Shown piece by piece: positions 49,844 to 59,485 of a stretch of DNA of 64,000 nucleotides. The DNA comes from Candidatus Desulfovibrio intestinavium. Lineage in GTDB: Bacteria; Desulfobacterota; Desulfovibrionia; Desulfovibrionales; Desulfovibrionaceae. The stretch spans positions 1 through 64,000 of the forward strand of contig DWZD01000038.1 in NCBI GenBank assembly GCA_019118345.1, in the 5' to 3' direction. The translations under genes were made by a program, and so were the position numbers. Under the pieces are notes generated by a model. That model worked only from the letters and a program-made list of their open reading frames with translations, did no database searches and was not told the DNA's origin. Every line of letters starts with the position of its first letter. The first letter of the stretch is position 1.

Positions 49844-51229
49844 CTAGTTTTTCAGGCTGTGGATGGGCGCGGGGATGCGGCCGCCGAGCTTGATGAAGCC
49901 GGAGGCGTCGCCGCGCGGCACGGGTATGATGGCGGCCTTGCCGAGCAGGCCGCCGAAGGAGACCTCCTCGCCCACGCCCTTGCCGGGCACGGGGATGACG
50001 CGCACGGCGGTGGTCTTGTGGTTGATCATGCCAATGGCCATTTCGTCGGCGATGATGCCTGAGATGCTGCTGGCCGGGGTATCGCCGGGGATGGCGATCA
50101 TGTCGAGGCCCACGGAGCAGACGCTGGTCATGGCCTCGAGCTTTTCGAGGCTGAGCAGGCCCGAGGTGGCGGCGGCCTCGATGCTGGAATCCTCGGAGAC
50201 GGGGATGAAGGCCCCGGAGAGGCCGCCCACGGAGGAGGAGGCGAAGGCCCCGCCCTTTTTCACGGCGTCGTTGAGCATGGCGAGGACGGCGGTGGTGCCG
50301 GGCGCGCCGATGCTGGACAGGCCAACGGACTGGAAGATTTCGCCCACGCTGTCGCCCACGGCGGGGGTGGGGGCCAGCGAGAGGTCGGCCACGCCGAAGG
50401 GCAGGCCGAGGCGGTGGGCCACTTCGGTGCCGATCATTTCGCCCACGCGGGTGACCTTGTAGGCGGTGCGCTTGATGACTTCGGCCACATCCAGCAGGGT
50501 CATGGGCTGGCCGCGATCGTTGCGACCGTTTTCCAGCGCGCGGTCGATGGCCTTTTTCACCACGCCGGGGCCGGAGACGCCCACATTGATGACCACATCG
50601 GGTTCGCCCACGCCGAGGTAGGCCCCGGCCATGAAGGGCACATCCTGCGGGATGTTGGCAAAGACCACGAGCTTGGCGCAGCCGAGGCCGCCGCGATCTG
50701 CGGTGGCGTCGGCCACCTTGAGAATCTGTCGGCCCATGAGGGCCACGGCATCCATATTGATGCCGCTGCGCGAGGAGGCCACGTTGATGGACGAGCAGAT
50801 GCGATCCGTGGTGGCCAGCGCCTCGGGCAGGGCCTCGATGAGGGCGCGGTCGCCCTTGGCGAAGCCCTTTTCCACCAGCGCGGAAAATCCGCCCAGAAAG
50901 TCCACGCCCGCTTCCTTGGCGGCTTCGTCCAGGGCGCGGCAGATGCGCACCATGCCGTCGGGGCCGAAGGGCGCGCCCACCACGGCAATGGGGCTGACGC
51001 TGATGCGCTTGTTGACCACCGGGATGCCGTACTTGTCGCCCACCTCGTCGCAGACGCTCACCAGCTGGGCGGCATAGCGGCGGATTTTGGCCCGCACGTT
51101 GTCGGTAAAGAGCTGCAGGTCGTGGCTCACGCAGTCAAAGAGGCTGACGCCGAGGGTGACGGTGCGGACATCCAGATGCTCGTTGCGGAGCATGTTCAGG
51201 GTACTGGTGACTTCGCGTTCGGAAAGCAT
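49844..51229 (-). CDS. PFL/UPF0210-family protein (DUF711)
   Basis: 461 residues, collinear with the conserved UPF0210 proteins: [24 protein letters not shown] N-terminus, [40 protein letters not shown], and [20 protein letters not shown]. The fold is related to pyruvate formate-lyase, but no glycyl-radical motif is seen. An enzymatic role is unknown. It lies downstream of the ACT protein and the exported protein on the same strand; a small gcvR-like ACT gene often accompanies this family. Confidence 0.88.
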   Translation of the reverse strand: MLSEREVTSTLNMLRNEHLDVRTVTLGVSLFDCVSHDLQLFTDNVRAKIRRYAAQLVSVCDEVGDKYGIPVVNKRISVSPIAVVGAPFGPDGMVRICRALDEAAKEAGVDFLGGFSALVEKGFAKGDRALIEALPEALATTDRICSSINVASSRSGINMDAVALMGRQILKVADATADRGGLGCAKLVVFANIPQDVPFMAGAYLGVGEPDVVINVGVSGPGVVKKAIDRALENGRNDRGQPMTLLDVAEVIKRTAYKVTRVGEMIGTEVAHRLGLPFGVADLSLAPTPAVGDSVGEIFQSVGLSSIGAPGTTAVLAMLNDAVKKGGAFASSSVGGLSGAFIPVSEDSSIEAAATSGLLSLEKLEAMTSVCSVGLDMIAIPGDTPASSISGIIADEMAIGMINHKTTAVRVIPVPGKGVGEEVSFGGLLGKAAIIPVPRGDASGFIKLGGRIPAPIHSLKN

Positions 51230-51299
51230 GGACTAACTCCAGAAAGGGCGTCGCGGGACGCCGTTGTTTGCGCAATGAAGGGGGACGCAGGGCAGCGAG

Positions 51300-52142
51300 C
51301 TACCAGACGAAATCGGGCAGATCGCGCATGGCCCGTCGCAATTCCCGCTCACATTCGGCATCGGGGTAGCCGGTCATGGCCATGAGCACACAGGCGGCCT
51401 TGCCGTCGCGGGAAAAGGCCAGACGGCTGACCCGGCCGGCTTGCCAGTGCTTGCCCTCGGGGGTCAGCTCTCCCCACTGGTTCAGAAAACCGGCCCACAC
51501 GAGCGCCAGAAAGTTCTTTTTCGGCATCCAGGCTTCGGCGTAGGGGATGATCAGCAGTTCGATTTGCGACCAGCCGCCCTTGCCGAAGGATCGGGAATAG
51601 GCCGTCCAGCCGTATTCATCCTGTCGGCCCGATGCGCGCGGCGCGAATTTGCCCGCATAACGGGACACATCGGCAGGCGGCGCCGTCAATTCCCGGGGAA
51701 TATCATACAGCTTCGCATATGCCGCCAGCATGGGGGCGACTTCGCCCAGCCGGAACACGGAGCGGGGCGGCCCGAACAGGACGAACCGGCCGCCGTCGCC
51801 GCCCTTGCGGGCGGGAGCGATCAATTCCATGTCCTTCGTCATGATATCGTCGGTCATAAAGCCCTTGCCCAGCCGGCGATACCCTTCATGCTCGCGGGAA
51901 AAGGCCTCCGCCGGGATGCCGGAAGTGACCATGAGGCAAAGCGCACCATCGGCGCGGGCATAGATGCGGCTGGACTCGCACCGGACAACGGGGGTGTCCG
52001 CGAAAATGCGCTCCAGTTCGACGGGATCCTTCACTTCCTTCCAGCCCTCGGGCGGCGTCACGGCCGGGGGAAGGGACGCGGCGCGCGGCGCGGTCGCCGT
52101 CAGGCAGCACAGACAGAGAAGCAGTAGCGAAAGCAGACGCAT
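51300..52142 (-). CDS. Exported protein of unknown function
   Basis: 280 residues with a signal peptide (MRLLSLLLLCLCCLTATAPR AAS). The mature chain has EGWKEVKDPVELERIFADTP, GGRFVLFGPPRSVFRLGEVA and QIELLIIPYAEAWMPKKNFL; no domain is recognised. An open frame runs 70 codons further upstream, overlapping the ACT gene. It lies between the ACT gene and the PFL-family gene, all on the minus strand. Confidence 0.75.
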   Translation of the reverse strand: MRLLSLLLLCLCCLTATAPRAASLPPAVTPPEGWKEVKDPVELERIFADTPVVRCESSRIYARADGALCLMVTSGIPAEAFSREHEGYRRLGKGFMTDDIMTKDMELIAPARKGGDGGRFVLFGPPRSVFRLGEVAPMLAAYAKLYDIPRELTAPPADVSRYAGKFAPRASGRQDEYGWTAYSRSFGKGGWSQIELLIIPYAEAWMPKKNFLALVWAGFLNQWGELTPEGKHWQAGRVSRLAFSRDGKAACVLMAMTGYPDAECERELRRAMRDLPDFVW

Positions 52143-52155
52143 GCGAAAACTACCT

Positions 52156-52719
52156 TCAGAACGGGGCCACACGGTGCACGGCCTCGAAGATGTCCCGGTG
52201 CTGCACGCTGACGCGCAATTCGTGCTTTTTGCCCTCGGCCACCAGCTCGCGGCGCAGGCGACCCAAATCGACATCCTCCGGCACCATGACCTCAAAGACG
52301 AACAGGGCATGATTGGGGCCGCCCTCGCCGAGAATGGCCTTGAGGCTTTCAATATTGATGCTGTGCTGCGCGAAGATGCGGCTCATGGCCGCGATCTGTC
52401 CGGGATGATCCGTGCCGTCGGCCGAGACCACAAACGGCTCGCAGACAAGGCCCGTGCCCCATTGCCCTTCCACGGCCGGACGAACCAGCACGGACAGATC
52501 CTGCCCGGCGGCCTCCAGACCGGTGAGCAGCAGGCGCCGCAATTCCTCCTGATCCAGCGTATCCGGAGCCTGAACGATGAATATGGCGGCAAATTCCCCG
52601 CAGAGAATGGTTTGCGTCACTTCCACGATGTTGCAGCCGCTCTTCCCGAGAATCTGACTCACTGTGGACACGGCTCCGGGACAGTCCCGCCCCAGAAAGG
52701 AAATACTCAACTTTTTCAT
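52156..52719 (-). CDS. GcvR-like protein with two ACT domains
   Basis: 187 residues. The first ACT domain is KKLSISFLGRDCPGAVSTVS ... CNIVEVTQTILCGEFAAIFI; the second is FVVSADGTDHPGQIAAMSRI ... INIESLKAILGEGG. This is the layout of GcvR, the glycine cleavage regulator, and of amino-acid-binding regulatory ACT proteins generally. GAGGCGCTG precedes this ATG. A target cannot be inferred, since no gcv genes are nearby. Confidence 0.85.
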   Translation of the reverse strand: MKKLSISFLGRDCPGAVSTVSQILGKSGCNIVEVTQTILCGEFAAIFIVQAPDTLDQEELRRLLLTGLEAAGQDLSVLVRPAVEGQWGTGLVCEPFVVSADGTDHPGQIAAMSRIFAQHSINIESLKAILGEGGPNHALFVFEVMVPEDVDLGRLRRELVAEGKKHELRVSVQHRDIFEAVHRVAPF

Positions 52720-52755
52720 CAGCGCCTCGCTCGGTGGTAGATCGTCAAGGGCCGC

Positions 52756-52784
52756 ACTATGGCCCATCGCGGCAAGAAAGACAA
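52756..52784 (-). promoter_or_regulatory. Candidate promoter of the ACT protein gene
   Basis: On the minus strand TTGTCT and CATAGT, 17-nt spacer, lie about 40 nt before the ATG. The match is moderate. Confidence 0.4.
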
Positions 52785-52839
52785 GCGCCTTGCGAAGCGG
52801 CGCGCCGGGAGTCCGTTGGCAGGCGTGCGGGCCGGGTTC

Positions 52840-52868
52840 TTGACTGCCGCCGTGGCTTGGACTAGGCT
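52840..52868 (+). promoter_or_regulatory. Candidate promoter of lysS-lolCD-bamA
   Basis: TTGACT, 17-nt spacer, TAGGCT. It starts a transcript about 32 nt before lysS and is divergent from the ACT gene promoter. Confidence 0.45.
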
Positions 52869-52906
52869 GCTCCAATTATCGGCCACGCGCCGCGAGGAGA
52901 TGTATT

Positions 52907-54493
52907 GTGGAAGATCGGGAAAAGAGTCCGCAGAAGCCCAAGGTGAAACTGAACACCAAGTCCGCCCATGCCGCCTATTTCATGCCCATGCTGGAGGGCC
53001 TTGCCAAGCGCGACGACCTGAATGAGGTCGTCAAGAACCGCGTGGCGAAGGCCTGCGATCTGCTGGATGCCGGCGTACCGCTCTTTCCCAATGATTTTCG
53101 CAAGGAACATGCCATCAGCGAAGTGCTGGAGCAATATGGGGAACTGGAGGGCGAGGCGCTCGAGCAGGCCGGGGAGGTCTTTGCCCTGGCCGGGCGCATC
53201 GTCTCTCTGCGCAGCTTCGGCAAGGTCATCTTCTTTCATCTCATGGATCAGAGCGGGCGCATTCAGTGCTATGCCAGCCGCGAAGAGCTGGATGCGGACG
53301 TCTTTGCCGTGGTCAAAAAGCTGGATATCGGCGATATTGTCGGCGTTTCCGGGCATCTGTTCCGTACCAAGACCGGCGAGCTGACCATCGCCTGCCGCAC
53401 GCTCAAGCTCATCACGCGCTCCATGCGCCCCCTGCCGGAAAAATATCACGGTCTCAAGGACATGGAAACGCGCTATCGCCAGCGCTATGTGGATTTGACG
53501 GTCAACGAGCGGGCGCGGGACATTTTCCGCAAGCGCAGCCTCATCGTGAGCGAGTTCCGTTCCTTCCTGCAGGAAAAGGGCTTCATGGAAGTGGAAACCC
53601 CCATGATGCAGCCCCTGGCCGGGGGCGCCACGGCCCGACCCTTCATCACCCATCACAATGCGCTCGATCTGCAGCTCTACATGCGCATTGCGCCTGAGCT
53701 TTACCTCAAGCGCCTGCTGGTGGGCGGCTTTGAAAAGGTTTTTGAACTCAACCGCAACTTCCGCAACGAGGGCATCGACACCCGGCACAATCCCGAATTC
53801 ACCATGTGCGAATTCTACTGGGCCTATGCCACCTTCCGCGATCTCATGGATCTGACGGAAGCGCTTTTTGCCCGGCTGGCCCAAAAGGTTTGCGGCAGCA
53901 CGGTCATCACCTATCAGGGTCAGGAGATCGACCTCACGCCCGGCCGTTGGAAGCGCCTCACCTTCCACGAGTCGCTGGAACAGGTGGGCGGGCATGAGCC
54001 GTCCTTCTACACCGATTACGACAAGGTAAAAGCCTACCTCACGGAACGCGGCGAAAAGGTGGCCGAAGGCGAGGCCCTGGGCAAGATGCAGGCCAAGCTC
54101 TTTGATCTGGATGTGGAGGAAAAGCTCATCCAGCCGCATTTCATTTACCACTATCCCACGGCCATTTCCCCGCTTTCGCGGCGCAATGACGAAAACCCGG
54201 AAATCACCGACCGTTTCGAGCTGTTCATGACCGGGCGGGAAATGGCCAACGCCTTTTCCGAACTCAATGATCCCATGGATCAGCGCAGCCGCTTCGAGGC
54301 TCAGGTGCGGGAAAAGGAAGCCGGGGACGACGAGGCCCATTGCATGGACGAGGACTACCTGCGCGCCCTGGAATACGGCATGCCCCCGGCGGCCGGACAG
54401 GGCGTGGGCATCGACCGGCTGGTCATGCTGCTCACGGACTCGGCCTCCATCCGCGAAGTCATCCTTTTCCCGCTGCTGCGGCCGGAGTATTAG
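52907..54493 (+). CDS. lysS: Lysyl-tRNA synthetase (class II)
   Basis: 528 residues. The N-terminal anticodon-binding OB domain (residues about 60-170) precedes the class II catalytic core: motif 2 FELNRNFRNEGIDTRHNPEF and motif 3 GQGVGIDRLVMLLTDS. Start is GTG with GAGGAG upstream; an ATG seven bases earlier is out of frame. It heads the operon with the Lol transporter and bamA. Confidence 0.97.
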   Translation: MEDREKSPQKPKVKLNTKSAHAAYFMPMLEGLAKRDDLNEVVKNRVAKACDLLDAGVPLFPNDFRKEHAISEVLEQYGELEGEALEQAGEVFALAGRIVSLRSFGKVIFFHLMDQSGRIQCYASREELDADVFAVVKKLDIGDIVGVSGHLFRTKTGELTIACRTLKLITRSMRPLPEKYHGLKDMETRYRQRYVDLTVNERARDIFRKRSLIVSEFRSFLQEKGFMEVETPMMQPLAGGATARPFITHHNALDLQLYMRIAPELYLKRLLVGGFEKVFELNRNFRNEGIDTRHNPEFTMCEFYWAYATFRDLMDLTEALFARLAQKVCGSTVITYQGQEIDLTPGRWKRLTFHESLEQVGGHEPSFYTDYDKVKAYLTERGEKVAEGEALGKMQAKLFDLDVEEKLIQPHFIYHYPTAISPLSRRNDENPEITDRFELFMTGREMANAFSELNDPMDQRSRFEAQVREKEAGDDEAHCMDEDYLRALEYGMPPAAGQGVGIDRLVMLLTDSASIREVILFPLLRPEY

Positions 54494-55732
54494 GTGGGCC
54501 GATCCTCCTTCGCCTTTTTCGTGGCCCGGCGCTACCTCTTTTCGCGCCGCAAGCAGACCTTCATTTCGGTCATCTCCCTCATGTCCATTCTGGGGGTGGC
54601 CCTGGGGGTCGGGGCGCTGGTGGTGGTGCTCGGCGTCTACAACGGCCTGACCACCGACATGCGGGACAAGATTCTGGGGGCCAATGCCCACGGCATCATC
54701 ATGTCCTATCAGCCGTCGGCCTTTCAGCGCCTGCCGGATCTGCGCGAACGTGCGCTGACCGTGCCGCACATCACCGGGGCCACGCCGTTCATCTATACCG
54801 AGTGCATGATCTCGGCCAATGGCGGCGTCAAGGGCATTGTCCTGCGCGGGGTCGATCCGGCCACTGCGCCAGAGGTCGTGACCATGCTCGGCAAGCTGCG
54901 TCAGGGTTCCGTGGCGGATCTCCAGCGCTCCGAGGGCCTGCCCGGCATCATCATCGGCGACGAGCTGGCCCGGCGTCTGGGCGTGGTCATGGGCAGCCGC
55001 GTCAACCTGCTCACCCCCTCCGGCAAGAAGGGAGCGACGGGCTATCAGCCGGACATCAAGGCCTTTGAAATCGTGGGCACCTTCAAGACGGGCATGTTCG
55101 AGTACGACTCCTCGCTGGCCTTTGTCTCGCTGGATGTGGCCCGCAGCGTGCTGGGCCTGCCCGAGGGCTTTCTGACCGGCATCGAGATCACGGTGGACGA
55201 TCTGTTCCGGGCCGACATCATTGCTGCGGATCTGGCCAATGAGCTGGGCAGTCCCTTCTATGTGCGCCACTGGATGGAAATGAACGCCAACCTCTTCGCG
55301 GCGCTCAAGCTGGAAAAGATCGGCATGTTCATCCTGCTGGCCATGGTGGTGCTCATCGGCTCCTTCTCCATCGTCACCTCGCTGGTCATGCTCGTCATGG
55401 AAAAAACCCGGGACATTGCCATCATGATGTCCATGGGGGCCACGCGGCGCATGATCCGCCATATCTTCATGCTGCAGGGCACCATCATCGGCCTTGTGGG
55501 CACCCTGCTCGGCTACGGCATGGGGCTGACGCTGGGCTGGGCGCTGCGCAAGTACCGCTTCATCAAGCTGCCGGAAAACGTCTATACTCTTGATCACCTG
55601 CCCATCATCATCACCCTTTCCGATGTGCTCATCGTGGGAGCCAGCGCCATGCTGCTCTGCTTTCTGGCGACCCTCTACCCGGCGCGGCAGGCCGCCCGCC
55701 TCGTGCCGGCCGAAGCCCTGCGCTACGAATAA
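54494..55732 (+). CDS. lolC: Lipoprotein-releasing permease LolC/LolE
   Basis: 412 residues with four membrane spans (near residues 25-47, 275-300, 325-345, 375-400) and a large periplasmic MacB-type domain. FVARRYLFSRRKQTFISVIS is the family N-terminus and RLVPAEALRYE the C-terminus. With LolD it extracts lipoproteins from the inner membrane for outer-membrane delivery. Only one permease gene is present, so a homodimeric version is likely. Start GTG directly abuts the lysS stop. Confidence 0.92.
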   Translation: MGRSSFAFFVARRYLFSRRKQTFISVISLMSILGVALGVGALVVVLGVYNGLTTDMRDKILGANAHGIIMSYQPSAFQRLPDLRERALTVPHITGATPFIYTECMISANGGVKGIVLRGVDPATAPEVVTMLGKLRQGSVADLQRSEGLPGIIIGDELARRLGVVMGSRVNLLTPSGKKGATGYQPDIKAFEIVGTFKTGMFEYDSSLAFVSLDVARSVLGLPEGFLTGIEITVDDLFRADIIAADLANELGSPFYVRHWMEMNANLFAALKLEKIGMFILLAMVVLIGSFSIVTSLVMLVMEKTRDIAIMMSMGATRRMIRHIFMLQGTIIGLVGTLLGYGMGLTLGWALRKYRFIKLPENVYTLDHLPIIITLSDVLIVGASAMLLCFLATLYPARQAARLVPAEALRYE

Positions 55733-55737
55733 CCGCC

Positions 55738-56421
55738 ATGTCCGAATTGTATCAATTTCATAACGTGAGCAAGCGCTTCGACGGCCCGGAAAATCTAGAG
55801 ATTTTCAAGAATATCAACATGGTAATCCATGAGGGAGAGGCCCTTGGCATTGTGGGGGCCTCCGGCTCGGGCAAATCTACCCTCTTGCATCTTATGGGCG
55901 CTCTTGATACTCCCTCGACAGGACAGGTTTTCTTTGACGGCGCGGATATGGCCCTCATGCGTCCCGACGAAAAGGCCCGCTTCCGCAATACGTCGCTCGG
56001 CTTCGTCTTTCAGTTTCATCATCTGCTGCCGGAATTCACGGCCGAGGAAAATGTGGCCATGCCCGCCCTGGTGGCCGGACGTTCGCGTGCCGAGGCCCTG
56101 CCGTCGGCCCGGGACATGCTGGAGCGGGTCGGATTGTCGCACCGTACCGGCAGTTCGGTGGCGACCATGTCCGGCGGGGAGCGGCAACGTGTGGCCATCG
56201 CACGGGCCATCCTCATGCGGCCGCGCGTACTGCTGGCCGACGAACCAACGGGAAATCTTGACGAAAACACCGGCCGACAGGTCGGCGACCTTTTGATCTC
56301 CCTGAACAGGGACTTGGGCATGACGCTTGTGGTGGTGACGCACAACAACGAGCTGGCCGCCACCATGCACCGCAGTTTGGAACTCAGAGCGGGGATATTG
56401 TATGAAAAAGAGTTTGCGTAA
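55738..56421 (+). CDS. lolD: Lipoprotein-releasing ABC ATPase LolD
   Basis: 227 residues: Walker A GIVGASGSGKSTLLHLMGAL, signature TMSGGERQRVAIARAI, Walker B VLLADEPTGNLD and a His switch near VVVTHNNELA. It powers LolC. Its last 20 bp overlap the bamA start. Confidence 0.96.
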   Translation: MSELYQFHNVSKRFDGPENLEIFKNINMVIHEGEALGIVGASGSGKSTLLHLMGALDTPSTGQVFFDGADMALMRPDEKARFRNTSLGFVFQFHHLLPEFTAEENVAMPALVAGRSRAEALPSARDMLERVGLSHRTGSSVATMSGGERQRVAIARAILMRPRVLLADEPTGNLDENTGRQVGDLLISLNRDLGMTLVVVTHNNELAATMHRSLELRAGILYEKEFA

Positions 56422-59158
56422 TCTCTTGGCTACCCTGGGCGTGCTGGCGCTTGTCCTGCTGTGCGCCGTCACGACGGCCCACGCCGCCGGCCAGAAGGTG
56501 CTGGTTCTGCCGTTCCAGGCCCATGCCGGGCCGGAGATGCCCAATGCCGCGCAGGATGTACCCCAGCTCATCTGTGATCAGCTCGCCCAGAACGGCCTTT
56601 CCCCCATCCCCATGGACAAGGCGCGCGGGCTGCTGGCCCGGGGCGGCGACGGCAGCATCAATCTGGCCGAGGCCCGCCGACTGGGCCGCATGGCCGGGGC
56701 GGACATGGTGGTTTACGGCACCTTCAATCAGCTGGGTTCCGGCTTCAGCATGGATACGCGCCTTGTGCCCGTGGAAGAGGGACAGGCCGTGCCCGCCCGC
56801 TTCGAGCGCGACTCGCTCATCGCCCTCTCCGAATGCGCCGGCGAACTGGCCGGGCGTGCGGCCAGCGTGCTCGGCTCGGGCGGGGCCGCCGCCTCGACGC
56901 CCGCCCCCGCTCCCGCTGCGGAGAGGGCGCCGACCTTCGTGCCCATGCAGGGCGCGGCCAAAGGCCTTGCCGATGTGCAGGTGCGCGGCCTTCAGGTCAT
57001 GGATCCCGACGTGGTGCTCACCCGCCTGACCATCCGGCGCGGCGACAGCCCGGATGCCAATGCCATCAACGAGGAAGTCAAGCGCATCTGGGAAATGGGC
57101 TACTTCAACGATGTGCAGGCCACGCTGGAAGGCAACGTGCTTGTCTTTACCGTGCAGGAAAAGCCGCGCATCGAAAACATCATCGTGGAAGGCTCGGATG
57201 CGGTGGACGCCGACGACGTGCTGGCCGCCATGGGCACCAAGAGCGGCAACGTCCTCAATGAACAGCTCATTTCCGACGACCTGCAGAAAATCAACGAGCT
57301 TTATCGCAAGGAAGGCTACTATCTGGCCAAGGCCGGCTACCGCCTGGATTCCCGTCAGGGCGGCAAGGGCGCCGTGCTGGTCATCACCGTGGAAGAGGGC
57401 AACAAGCTCTATATCAAGGAAGTCAAAATTGACGGCATCAAGGAGCTGGATCGTGACGGGCTGGACAAGTATCTGGCCCTGCGCCCGCGCGGCATTCTCT
57501 CCTGGTTCACGGGCACGGGCGTGCTCAAGGATGAGTACATCGAGCGCGACACCAACGCCATTGCCGCCTACGGTCTGAGCCAGGGCTTTGTGGACATTCA
57601 GGTGTCCGCGCCTGACATCCAGTACAAGGATGACGGCATCTACATCACCTTCCTCGTCAACGAAGGTCCCCGCTACAAGGTGCGCGAGGTCAAGTTTGCC
57701 GGCGACATCATCGACAGCGAGGAAAACATGCTCCAGCAGGTGGAGATGGACGAATGGCGTGACGACAACGGCTATTTTTCCGTCACCGTCATGCAGGAAG
57801 ACACCAAACGCCTGACCAATTTCTACGCCGATCAGGGCTATGCCTTTGCCGAGGTGGATACGCGCATCCTCAAGGTGGACGGCGACGAGCCGCTGGTGGA
57901 CGTGGGCTATCAAATCAGCAAGAAGCAGAAGGTCTTTATCCGCCGCCTGACCGTGGAAGGCAACGTCAAAACCCGCGACAACGTCATCCTGCGCGAAATG
58001 CGCCTCGGCGACGGCGACATGTACGACGGCTCAAAGCTGCGCCGCTCCACCGAACGCCTGAACCGCCTGCGCTATTTCTCGGCGGTGGACACCGAGCTGG
58101 TGCCCACCGGCCAGGAAGACGAGGTCGATCTCAAGGTCAAGGTCAAGGAAGCCAATACCGGCGCCCTCATGGGCGGCATCGGCTACTCCACCTACTATGA
58201 TGTGGGCGTGTCCGCCTCCATCATGGAGCGCAACCTCTTCGGTCGCGGCTACTGGCTGCAGCTGCAGGGCTTCTTCTCCTGGCGGCGCACCTCGGGCATC
58301 CTGTCCTTCACCAATCCCCGCGTGTACGACACGAATCTGAGCGTGGGCAACGACCTCTACTACGTCTACGACTACTGGGACGACTTCACCAAGGAAACCA
58401 TAGGCGACAGCCTCAACCTCTCCTATCCCATCGGGGAATACACCTCCGTGGGCGTAGGCTACCGCCTCGAACGCTACTACCTGTCGGATGTGGACGCGGA
58501 TGCTTCACCCTACATTGCCGACTACAAGGGCTACAACTGGACCAGCGCCATCAACGCCCGCATCCTGCGCGACACCACCGACGCCCGCGACCGGCCCACC
58601 AAGGGCACCATTGCCCGCCTCTGGGCCGAATACGGCGGCGGCGGCCTGGGCGGCACGGACAACTTCATCAAGGCCGTGGCCGACTGGCAGGGTTTCTGGT
58701 CCTTCAACCCCGAAAACACCGTTCACCTGCGGGCGCGCGTAGGCGGAGTGTTCCAGAATACCGACAGCCGCGTGCCCGTATTTGAACGCTTCTGGGTGGG
58801 CGGCATGGATACCATCCGCGGCTTCTCCTATTCCGACCTTTCGCCTCGCGACTACAACTATGGCGGCGACCAGATCGGCGGCGACCGCATGGGCGTGCTG
58901 AACCTTGAATACATCTGGACCTTCCAGAAGGATATCGGGCTTGCGCTGGTGCCCTTCCTGGATGCCGGCTTCAACATCGACTCCAAGACCCAGAGCAACG
59001 ACCTTTACGACAAGATCGTCTACTCGGCCGGTCTCGAACTGCGCTGGCGTTCGCCCATGGGCGACCTGCGCATTGCCTACGGCGTTCCGCTCACCAAGGA
59101 CTATGACAATGAGCGGGCACCGGGCCGGCTCGAGTTCAGCATGGGGCAGTTCTTCTAA
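56402..59158 (+). CDS. bamA: Outer-membrane assembly protein BamA with extra N-terminal domain
   Basis: 918 residues. Signal peptide to residue 28 (ALVLLCAVTTAHA). Residues 30-155 form an extra domain (KVLVLPFQAHAGPEMPNAAQ ... LGRMAGADMVVYGTFNQLGS) resembling the TolB-N/CsgG/FlgT fold. A Pro/Ala linker follows at 158-185. Five POTRA-type repeats follow from about 188 (LADVQVRGLQVMDPDVVLTR), then the 16-strand barrel with FWVGGMDTIRGFSYSD and the C-terminal GRLEFSMGQFF. BamA inserts porins such as the one in this window. Overlaps lolD by 20 bp. Confidence 0.93.
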   Translation: MKKSLRNLLATLGVLALVLLCAVTTAHAAGQKVLVLPFQAHAGPEMPNAAQDVPQLICDQLAQNGLSPIPMDKARGLLARGGDGSINLAEARRLGRMAGADMVVYGTFNQLGSGFSMDTRLVPVEEGQAVPARFERDSLIALSECAGELAGRAASVLGSGGAAASTPAPAPAAERAPTFVPMQGAAKGLADVQVRGLQVMDPDVVLTRLTIRRGDSPDANAINEEVKRIWEMGYFNDVQATLEGNVLVFTVQEKPRIENIIVEGSDAVDADDVLAAMGTKSGNVLNEQLISDDLQKINELYRKEGYYLAKAGYRLDSRQGGKGAVLVITVEEGNKLYIKEVKIDGIKELDRDGLDKYLALRPRGILSWFTGTGVLKDEYIERDTNAIAAYGLSQGFVDIQVSAPDIQYKDDGIYITFLVNEGPRYKVREVKFAGDIIDSEENMLQQVEMDEWRDDNGYFSVTVMQEDTKRLTNFYADQGYAFAEVDTRILKVDGDEPLVDVGYQISKKQKVFIRRLTVEGNVKTRDNVILREMRLGDGDMYDGSKLRRSTERLNRLRYFSAVDTELVPTGQEDEVDLKVKVKEANTGALMGGIGYSTYYDVGVSASIMERNLFGRGYWLQLQGFFSWRRTSGILSFTNPRVYDTNLSVGNDLYYVYDYWDDFTKETIGDSLNLSYPIGEYTSVGVGYRLERYYLSDVDADASPYIADYKGYNWTSAINARILRDTTDARDRPTKGTIARLWAEYGGGGLGGTDNFIKAVADWQGFWSFNPENTVHLRARVGGVFQNTDSRVPVFERFWVGGMDTIRGFSYSDLSPRDYNYGGDQIGGDRMGVLNLEYIWTFQKDIGLALVPFLDAGFNIDSKTQSNDLYDKIVYSAGLELRWRSPMGDLRIAYGVPLTKDYDNERAPGRLEFSMGQFF

Positions 59159-59180
59159 TCTCGCAACAGATGCTTGCAGC

Positions 59181-59212
59181 AAGGCGCTTTCTCAGGAAAG
59201 CGCCTTTTTTTA
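59181..59212 (+). terminator. Intrinsic terminator after bamA
   Basis: AAGGCGCTTTC-TCAG-GAAAGCGCCTT followed by TTTTTATTTT, 23 nt past the bamA stop. An 11-bp perfect stem. Confidence 0.92.
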
Positions 59213-59311
59213 TTTTGAAAAAATAATCAACTCAAAAAGGCCACAATATGAGCGCAATATTCCTGATACAGAATCTTTTTGCAGTCTGCTAAAATCCATA
59301 TTGCATACAAA

Positions 59312-59343
59312 AAAATTGCCTCAAGCAATTTTCAATTTTTTTT
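59312..59343. terminator. Second, possibly bidirectional, terminator in AT-rich gap
   Basis: AAAATTGC-CTCAA-GCAATTTT then CAATTTTTTTT on the plus strand; a T run also lies on the other side for the minus strand. The surrounding 59213-59420 is very AT-rich (roughly one third GC by eye) compared with its neighbours. An extended -10-like TGCTAAAAT lies at 59287-59295 without a good -35. Confidence 0.55.
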
Positions 59344-59365
59344 AGATGAACTCTAAAAAAAAATT

Positions 59366-59402
59366 GCTTGCCATCTTTTCGGCAAGCATCTACCACTATA
59401 GT
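59366..59402 (+). promoter_or_regulatory. Candidate promoter of the amidase gene with inverted repeat
   Basis: GCTTGCC-8 nt-GGCAAGC (59366-59387) overlaps the expected -35 region of TATAGT (59397-59402). It may be an operator for a dimeric regulator. The -35 itself is poor. Confidence 0.4.
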
Positions 59403-59485
59403 AACAACTCGTTTAAGACAGGCCCCCATACGACAGGCGCGCCTGCTCACAGGCCCGTCATGCCTTGCTCACGCGGGATACGGAT

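Noticed and set aside
52862..55597. Open frame of about 900 codons on the minus strand
   Set aside because: Antisense of lysS and lolC; same composition artefact.
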